Below, one piece after another: positions 58,822 to 64,000 of a DNA stretch of 64,000 bases; the first letter of the stretch is position 1; the number at the start of each line of letters is the position of its first letter. The stretch is from positions 7,077,044 through 7,141,043 of the forward strand of contig CM041550.1 in the NCBI GenBank assembly GCA_023238725.1, given 5' to 3'. The notes below the pieces were generated by a model. It was not told the DNA's origin and searched no databases. It was given only the letters and a program-made list of their open reading frames with translations. The position numbers were made by a program, and so were the translations under genes. Origin of the DNA: Scortum barcoo. Taxonomy: Eukaryota > Chordata > Actinopteri > Centrarchiformes > Terapontidae.

Positions 58822-61800
58822 CTGAGACAAACAAACACTGGTTAGCGTATGAACTGTGCTGGGTGGAGAGAGATTCAGCTTCACTGGAGGAGCGAAATAA
58901 AACTCTCTATATAACTCTTTATATTTAGAGAGGTTTTAATGGCCTACCTGTTCCAGCCCTGCACCTTCTGCCACAATCAGCACGATCACGTTCCCGAAGG
59001 CAACGGTGAGCAGCCAGCCGGCCTGCAGGACCGATTTCATGTTGTTTGGAGCCTGAAGGGAAGAAAGATCCACTCAGTAAAGAAAGGAGACAACAAGCAG
59101 ACCATATACAAATATTTAAAGCTTACATAAAAATGGGATCGTTTAAGAATTTGATAGAAATGATTCATTCTTCTTAAAAATGTTGAGGATGGGATATCAG
59201 ATACTCTTGAGGATAAACCAACTGGCTAAAAAGTTATGATTTTACTTAACAGAACAGATAGAAAAGAAGTATTTTAAACATTTTGGATTGCTTTAAGGGT
59301 TGGACTCATTCATGATGCCTAAAGTCACTAATGAAGACGTACTAATTGTAACTACCAATTTCATGGGATCGTCAAAGCATTTTAAAGGACGCTCAATCTT
59401 TGTCGCTTTGAGTGGTGGCTCTAAAAATTTGTCTATAAATTAGAAAATTTCTGGAGGAAGGAGGAAACATAAAACAGCCAGGTGTACTTATTGCAAGAAC
59501 CTGAATTATCCAAAGACAAAGAGTCTAAAGTTGCTCAGACAATGTTCACTTTTTTGTCCATAAAACTGTAGGAGTGTAACGTCTCTCTGTGGTCTTTAGT
59601 CATATGAAGAGAAATTTATAAAACACAAGATACACACAGCTTTCTGTTGTGAGCATGGTTGGTTGTTCTTTATGTTTCTTACTAGCCAAAATAAGAGCTT
59701 TACATTTATTAATATTTTGAGGGGAAATGTGAATGTTTGGAAAATACTGGTTATGCAAATAGACAGTGGTGACTATTACGCAAACATCATTTGTTAAATT
59801 TCTGTAGATGTTTTTTTTCTGTTTCCCTGTAAGAACAAAAAATTGATTTGAAACTGACTTTATCTTTCTTTTTCTCTCATCTCGTATGTTGCTAACTTTC
59901 CTGGATCATGAAATCCACTCTCAAGACTTTTTCTTCCAAGCCTACATGGAGTGAATGTTTGGTCCTTAACACAAAGGTTTCCAGTGGAGCATTAAGGATA
60001 TTGAGAACATTGACGAACCTGCGAGTAGGAGAACTCCAGGCCCGTGATGGAGAACATGACCTCTCCCATAGTTATGAGGGCGTACTGGGGGATCTGCCAG
60101 GCAATGTGCACGTTGTTGGCTTTTACATCCTCCATCTTGTGAGCCACAAGTTTACCCGATTCCTGTGGAAAACAGACAGAGACAGTTTTATCATGTTGTG
60201 TGGTATAGCAGGTGAGATCTGCACATAAACTTAAATAGCAGGAGCCCCGACCTCCATGAGGATGACAGTGTAGGAAGCTCCGAAGTCCAGCAGGCCCAAA
60301 TCGATGTGTGAGCACATGTCTGACTCTAAGTTGCAGGCTTCAGCAGAGTATCTACAAACAGAGAGGAGGTGAGATGAATTAAAGAAGATGGGAAATCACA
60401 GTGTGATTTGATCAGCTCTGTGAGGGTCTACATGGAATTAAAAAGTTGTATCGCATGTATATAAAGTCAGTTAATTGTTTAATTGAGGCTAAATTGCAGT
60501 TTTACTCAAAATTTACTCGTGTTGTAAAGTGGGAGGAGTTATTATTTTCGGCAGCCATTTTTTCTGGACATTAAAGTTAAAGCAAAAAACTGCTGGAGCA
60601 CTGAACTTATCATTAAATGTAAATAAATTTTCCAACACTACAGATAGAGAGAGCCACAACATCCATTTCTGTTTTAAAAGTAAGAAAACTTCACACAAAT
60701 CTACATTTGTAATAATGCAAATTACTAAAGATTCGATTTGAAAATAATCTTACTTAACATAATGTCATGCAGTTCAATCTTACTGTCTGGACAGAAAAGA
60801 TGATAAATAAAAAAACCTATGTAATATCTCTCTTAAACCTAAAATAACAGCTTCTTTTGGCCACATCACCTTGTAAGTTGACATGGCGGCAAACTTTTCA
60901 ATTTACCATCTGAAGTCATGTGATGAATGTTAGTTCCAATATTAAGTTTTGTTTTTGCTCTGTTTTGGTCTCCACCCCCTCCTGAGAGAGGGAAATATCT
61001 GGGTTTTTGACTAATAAAAGTTCCACCATGCTCTTTGCCGACTTGCTTGTCCGGTGCTGGACAGGAAGCGTACACTGAGTTTTTAGAGTTAAGAGTGGCG
61101 GAGGAAAGTTTCCTGCTGCAGGAAAAATGGTAAAGTTGTGGGCCTGAAAACCAAATCAATGAAATAAAAGATGTTATAAAGTTCTGTTGGAGGTCATTGA
61201 AGAGCAGCCCTTCAATAATCCTCGATGAAATTCTGCATTGAGTCTCAGAAACAGGCTGAGCAGGGGCCAGAGAGGAAGAGGCTTCAGTCCTACTCACTCT
61301 CCCCTGTTCAGAGTCTTGTTCGCGGATATGCTGTAACCGAGGGGCGCTTGGAAAGTCACATCTACAACGGTTAGGTTCATCTCCACCGGCTGTGTGTTGA
61401 GGAACCTGTAAAATGAGAAGCAGGAGACCTTGTGAGCAAACGATTCCTGTTGGTGGCCTGCAGCAAAGGTTTGTGGACTTTGTGAGTATTAGAATGAGTC
61501 ACAACCTCTCAGAGTAAACATGCTTTACCTCAGGAGAGGATTTCCACCATCATTTTTCTCTGTGTAGTCCTTCACCTGGATGATTTAAAGAAACAGTAAA
61601 AGTTTTTATTACACAAACACTTAAATCAAAAATGTTAAGACAGCTGTGGGGTTGTTTGCTTGTGTTGACATGAGACGGCTGACAGAAAGCTGTCATGTTT
61701 TTCTACATTAAAAAGGACATATTTTCCAGTATTTCTAACTCCTTTCCATCTAGGATAAAAAACACAACAATACTTTAATTTAATTATAAAAGACAACATC

Positions 61801-63490
61801 ACCATGTACAACAAGCTAACGTTTAACAGCACATTATCTGACTGATGTTTAAAGTCTGTGGATGCCATTTTTTTTCACACTGTGCTAAAGACTGGAGATT
61901 AAAGTTAAATTTGCTCAGTAACACTTAAAAATTTCAATCTTTGTGGGACTTTCTTTTGGCAGTTTTTTTTTACGCAACACAATGTTGCTCTCTCATTTTG
62001 AGCAGAAAACTAAGAAGAAAAACTTAGAAAACTAACCCTAAAATTAGTGAAAGCTTTCATACTTTTAGGGCAGAAAAGGACGTGACAAATCTCACATACA
62101 GTATGCGGACCTGACATTAGCACCCTCTTACACATCTCTTAATAAATGACACTGTTCTTTTCAAAACTTATCTTTCGACTGGTGCTTAAATAGTCATGAA
62201 TATATAACGCTATGGAAAAAAACAAAAGCTTTAGGAGCACTCACAAGCTTGCAAGAGATTTCAGTATTGTTGGGGAATAAGATGAGACTGTAGGCCTCCT
62301 TCTGCTCGAAGATGAAGCTGCACTCTGAAGTTTTTCCATTTGAAGTGATCTGAACCCTCATTTCCTTTTCAGCCGCCTGAAGTGGAATCACCTCATATTT
62401 AGGAGGGTCCTGACACAGAGAGAATAACAGGGGGGGGGGTTAATATTCAGGCTCTTTCTCCAAAATCCAAAATTACAGCATCTCAGCGAGGAGACCCTTC
62501 AGTAAACATAAAGTTTTATCTCAGCGAGGCATTTTCTGGTTAAATAAAGGGATTATTATGGAGCGAAAAAGGGCGATAAACCCTGCAGAGGTCACCACTT
62601 TCTCACACAGCAAACACACACTCATGCTCACATCTATGGTGTTTAAGTCCTCCTTCACTGAGAGCTGCCCTGAATCCACACTGCATGATATAAAAAGTTT
62701 TTCCCTCTCCTCCAGTCTGGTTAATGGACACGTTTACCTGAAGGTGTGGGATCGGCTCTGGAAACAGGTCGCTGCCGGGGAACTTCACGCCGACGTCACT
62801 TCCTGCCAGGTTAAAGACCTGAAGAAGAGAGTTCTCAGCAGGCGCAGGATCCACCACAGTTTTCTAGCAGAAAACGACATTATTATTATAAATTATCTGA
62901 CATTTGTATCTTATTTCATTAGATATAAAAATAATACTGTACACTGAGATTGTCCATTTGTCCAAGATGATTATACCATAAAGTTTCCATTCTGGCACAC
63001 AAGCTTTAAAAGATAACTGCAAGCCACGTGATTTTTCTAATTCGCCTCATGGTGCAATTTAACCTCCTAAAAATGGTTGTAAATTCAGCTGCCATCTGGT
63101 ACAATATGAGGACATCGTACAAAAATAAATCTGGGGACTTGTTATGGTTTTAAAGGCCTAAAGGAAGTTAAACGCTCTCTAGCGTATATTTCGGTTAATA
63201 CTGATCTCCTCAAGGATGAAAAGATGCATTTAAAGAATTAAAGGTTTTCCAGGATTTGTGGGAACTTGCAGAGGGATTTATTGAAGTTGGATGTTCGATG
63301 TACAGGTGTTTTCATATTTTCTAGCTGGGTGTGCATGAGTGCAAGCAATCCTGTGTATGTGTGTGTAAGCGAGTAAAGGTTTGCATCATGATCGCTACTC
63401 AAACGTACCACAACGTTAACCTCCACCAGAGTGGCCGCTCCGAAGGCCAGCGCCGCAAAAATCATCCCCGTGGCCATTTTCCTCAGAGGC
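58612..63490 (-). CDS. slc15a2: slc15a2 (PEPT2) proton/oligopeptide symporter, 3' nine exons
   Basis: Family knowledge: SLC15A1/2 are plasma-membrane POT-family symporters taking up di- and tripeptides with protons, built of 12 helices with a large extracellular domain between helices 9 and 10. Seen, in order of translation: exons 63409-63490 (helix 9, LRKMATGMIFAALAF), 62738-62863, 62245-62409, 61529-61575, 61298-61405 and 60252-60351 (extracellular domain, with NNT, NLT and NKT glycosylation sequons), 60019-60162 (helix 10, IPQYALITMGEVMFSITGLE), 58948-59052 (helix 11) and 58612-58821 (helix 12 and tail). Together they encode 361 residues. PEPT2 is preferred over PEPT1 because RGEY, LGLLDFGASY, ANNVHIAWQ and the spacing before the last helix follow PEPT2, and because of the 3q13-q21 synteny. 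The FYTYVDPEQVE tail looks PEPT1-like. The 5' half lies beyond 64000. Confidence 0.88.
58948..59052 (-). CDS. slc15a2: slc15a2 exon, helix 11
   Basis: 105 bp with acceptor CCTTCAG|GCTCCA and donor GAACAG|GTAGGC. Encodes APNNMKSVLQAGWLLTVAFG and NVIVLIVAEGAGLEQ. The ten-residue spacing to QW matches PEPT2, one shorter than PEPT1. Confidence 0.95.
59053..60018 (-). other. slc15a2: slc15a2 intron between helix 10 and helix 11 exons
   Basis: 966-bp AT-rich intron; nothing recognised. The intron between the helix 11 and helix 12 exons is only 126 bp (58822-58947). Confidence 0.92.
60019..60162 (-). CDS. slc15a2: slc15a2 exon, helix 10
   Basis: 144 bp with acceptor TCCACAG|GAATCG and donor TCGCAG|GTTCGT. 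Encodes KMEDVKANNVHIAWQIPQYA and LITMGEVMFSITGLEFSYSQ, nearly identical to human PEPT2 IEDIPANKMSIAWQLPQYALVTAGEVMFSVTGLEFSYSQ. Confidence 0.96.
60252..60351 (-). CDS. slc15a2: slc15a2 exon, end of extracellular domain
   Basis: 100 bp with acceptor TTTGTAG|ATACTC and donor ATGGAG|GTCGGG. Encodes YSAEACNLESDMCSHIDLGL and LDFGASYTVILME; human PEPT2 has LNLGLLDFGAAYLFVI. Confidence 0.9.
60352..61297 (-). other. slc15a2: slc15a2 intron within the extracellular domain
   Basis: 946-bp intron with no recognised element. Flanking introns are short: 60163-60251 (89 bp) and 61406-61528 (123 bp). Confidence 0.9.
61298..61405 (-). CDS. slc15a2: slc15a2 exon, extracellular domain
   Basis: 108 bp with acceptor TTACAG|GTTCCT and donor GGAGA|GTGAGT. 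Encodes FLNTQPVEMNLTVVDVTFQA and PLGYSISANKTLNRG, with sequons NLT and NKT. RFxNT and the RGEY junction match human PEPT2 RFVNT and RGEY. Confidence 0.89.
61529..61575 (-). CDS. slc15a2: slc15a2 micro-exon, extracellular domain
   Basis: 47-bp exon with acceptor ATCCAG|GTGAAG and donor CTGAG|GTAAAG. Encodes VKDYTEKNDGGNPLL; human PEPT2 has VKDTESRTTNGMTTVR here. Phases fit both neighbours. Confidence 0.85.
61576..62244 (-). other. slc15a2: slc15a2 intron before the micro-exon
   Basis: 669-bp AT-rich intron; nothing recognised. Confidence 0.9.
62245..62409 (-). CDS. slc15a2: slc15a2 exon, extracellular domain
   Basis: 165 bp with acceptor GTGTCAG|GACCCT and donor AAGCTT|GTGAGT. Encodes DPPKYEVIPLQAAEKEMRVQ and FEQKEAYSLILFPNNTEISC, including one N-glycosylation sequon (NNT). 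Poorly conserved, as is usual for this domain. Confidence 0.87.
62410..62737 (-). other. slc15a2: slc15a2 intron, extracellular domain
   Basis: 328-bp intron with a G-run at 62432-62440 on the plus strand; nothing else recognised. Confidence 0.9.
62738..62863 (-). CDS. slc15a2: slc15a2 exon, start of extracellular domain
   Basis: 126 bp with acceptor CTGCTAG|AAAACT and donor TTCAG|GTAAAC. Encodes AENSLLQVFNLAGSDVGVKF and PGSDLFPEPIPHLQ; the LQVxNLA block matches human PEPT2 LQVLNLADDEVKV. Confidence 0.88.
62864..63408 (-). other. slc15a2: slc15a2 intron after helix 9
   Basis: 545-bp AT-rich intron; nothing recognised. Confidence 0.9.
63409..63490 (-). CDS. slc15a2: slc15a2 exon, transmembrane helix 9
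   Basis: Acceptor CCTTCAG|GCCTCT and donor GTTGTG|GTACGT. Encodes PLRKMATGMIFAALAFGAAT and LVEVNVV, matching human PEPT2 LRKMAVGMILACLAFAVAAAVEI. Confidence 0.92.
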
Positions 63491-64000
63491 CTGAAGGCAG
63501 AGAGACAGACAGACACACCCTTCGTTGGTTATAAGCCCATTGTGTGTTTACTATTCTGAATCTATTCTGAATCTTTATGGCTGTAAATCAGTGTCCTCGC
63601 TGATCTCCTGCCTGATAAGAGAGTGCCTGATCACTTGTTTTAATCCAGTGCCATCTGTTGCAAATACCTCCTTTACAACCTGAGCTATTCTCCCAAAAAA
63701 CATTCAAAAACTGAGTAAACCTAAAAGAGCTCTGAGCTATTTTTATGTGTGAAACCAACTGATGACCAATTTGAAGGTTGTTTTAGTTCCCTTTTCCTGA
63801 GAAATAGCGGACATATGATGATTTTTAATACACAGCAAATCTTGTGTTTTGCAAAAAACTGTGAAAATACCTGTTATGAACTTAAGAAAACTGCTGAGTG
63901 ACATACACACATATTGCACCCACTCATCAGATTGTACGTATACAGTATGCTTATGTACGTCAGCTCTGATGTTTAATTCCTTCATTAACTATTTATTCTC
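63491..64000 (-). other. slc15a2: slc15a2 upstream intron, cut by the window edge
   Basis: At least 510 bp of intron before the helix 9 exon. No further exon was recognised before the edge. Confidence 0.8.

Noticed and set aside
58612..63490. Assigning the oligopeptide transporter to slc15a1
   Set aside because: The extracellular blocks RGEY and LGLLDFGASY, helix 10, the loop length before helix 12 and the synteny favour slc15a2. The C-terminal segment leaves some doubt.

Overview
The window looks like a teleost fish chromosome, probably percomorph. It has spliced vertebrate genes with GT-AG introns, long AC/GT microsatellites and poly-A/T runs, and interspersed-repeat tails of a kind common in fish. 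Three protein-coding genes can be reconstructed exon by exon. Their neighbourhood matches part of human 3q13.33-q21.1, where HSPBAP1 and SLC49A4 are divergent neighbours and SLC15A2 lies about 1 Mb away. There is no sign of bacterial, phage or CRISPR content.

Layout. Positions 1-93 hold a possible 3' terminal exon of an unidentified plus-strand gene, with AATAAA at 192. Positions 5742-43108 (minus) are slc49a4 (DIRC2), a lysosomal 12-helix MFS transporter. Eight coding exons are separated by introns of 0.6-9.3 kb. The expected last exon, about 40-50 codons, was not found, so it lies outside the window or in an unrecognised form in the first 5.7 kb. Positions 42820-43560 are a CpG-rich divergent promoter with NRF1-, YY1-, ETS- and E-box-like sites. 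Positions 45202-56771 (plus) are hspbap1, a JmjC/cupin protein, complete in seven coding exons that sum to 485 aa, probably preceded by a non-coding first exon ending at 43489. Positions 58612-63490 (minus) are the 3' nine exons of a PEPT-family proton/oligopeptide symporter, best read as slc15a2. They encode transmembrane helix 9, the extracellular domain and helices 10-12; the 5' half lies beyond the right edge. hspbap1 and slc15a2 converge and leave about 0.75 kb between their predicted poly(A) signals.

The three proteins are not known to act in one pathway. slc49a4 and hspbap1 are linked by a shared promoter, and slc15a2 is a neighbour by synteny. Introns make up most of the window and carry microsatellites, retroposon-like tails, an old nested repeat pair and one clean 49-bp tandem duplication.

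The strongest anomaly is in slc49a4 exon 3. Both flanks match the family in different frames, with a surplus of 5 nt and an in-frame TGA at 28273-28275. This is an assembly error, a null allele or a true lesion. Other points worth a look are CA/TG tracts placed next to splice sites in both genes, and a retroposon tail that runs up to the slc49a4 exon 1 splice donor. I found no evidence of a wholly novel system.
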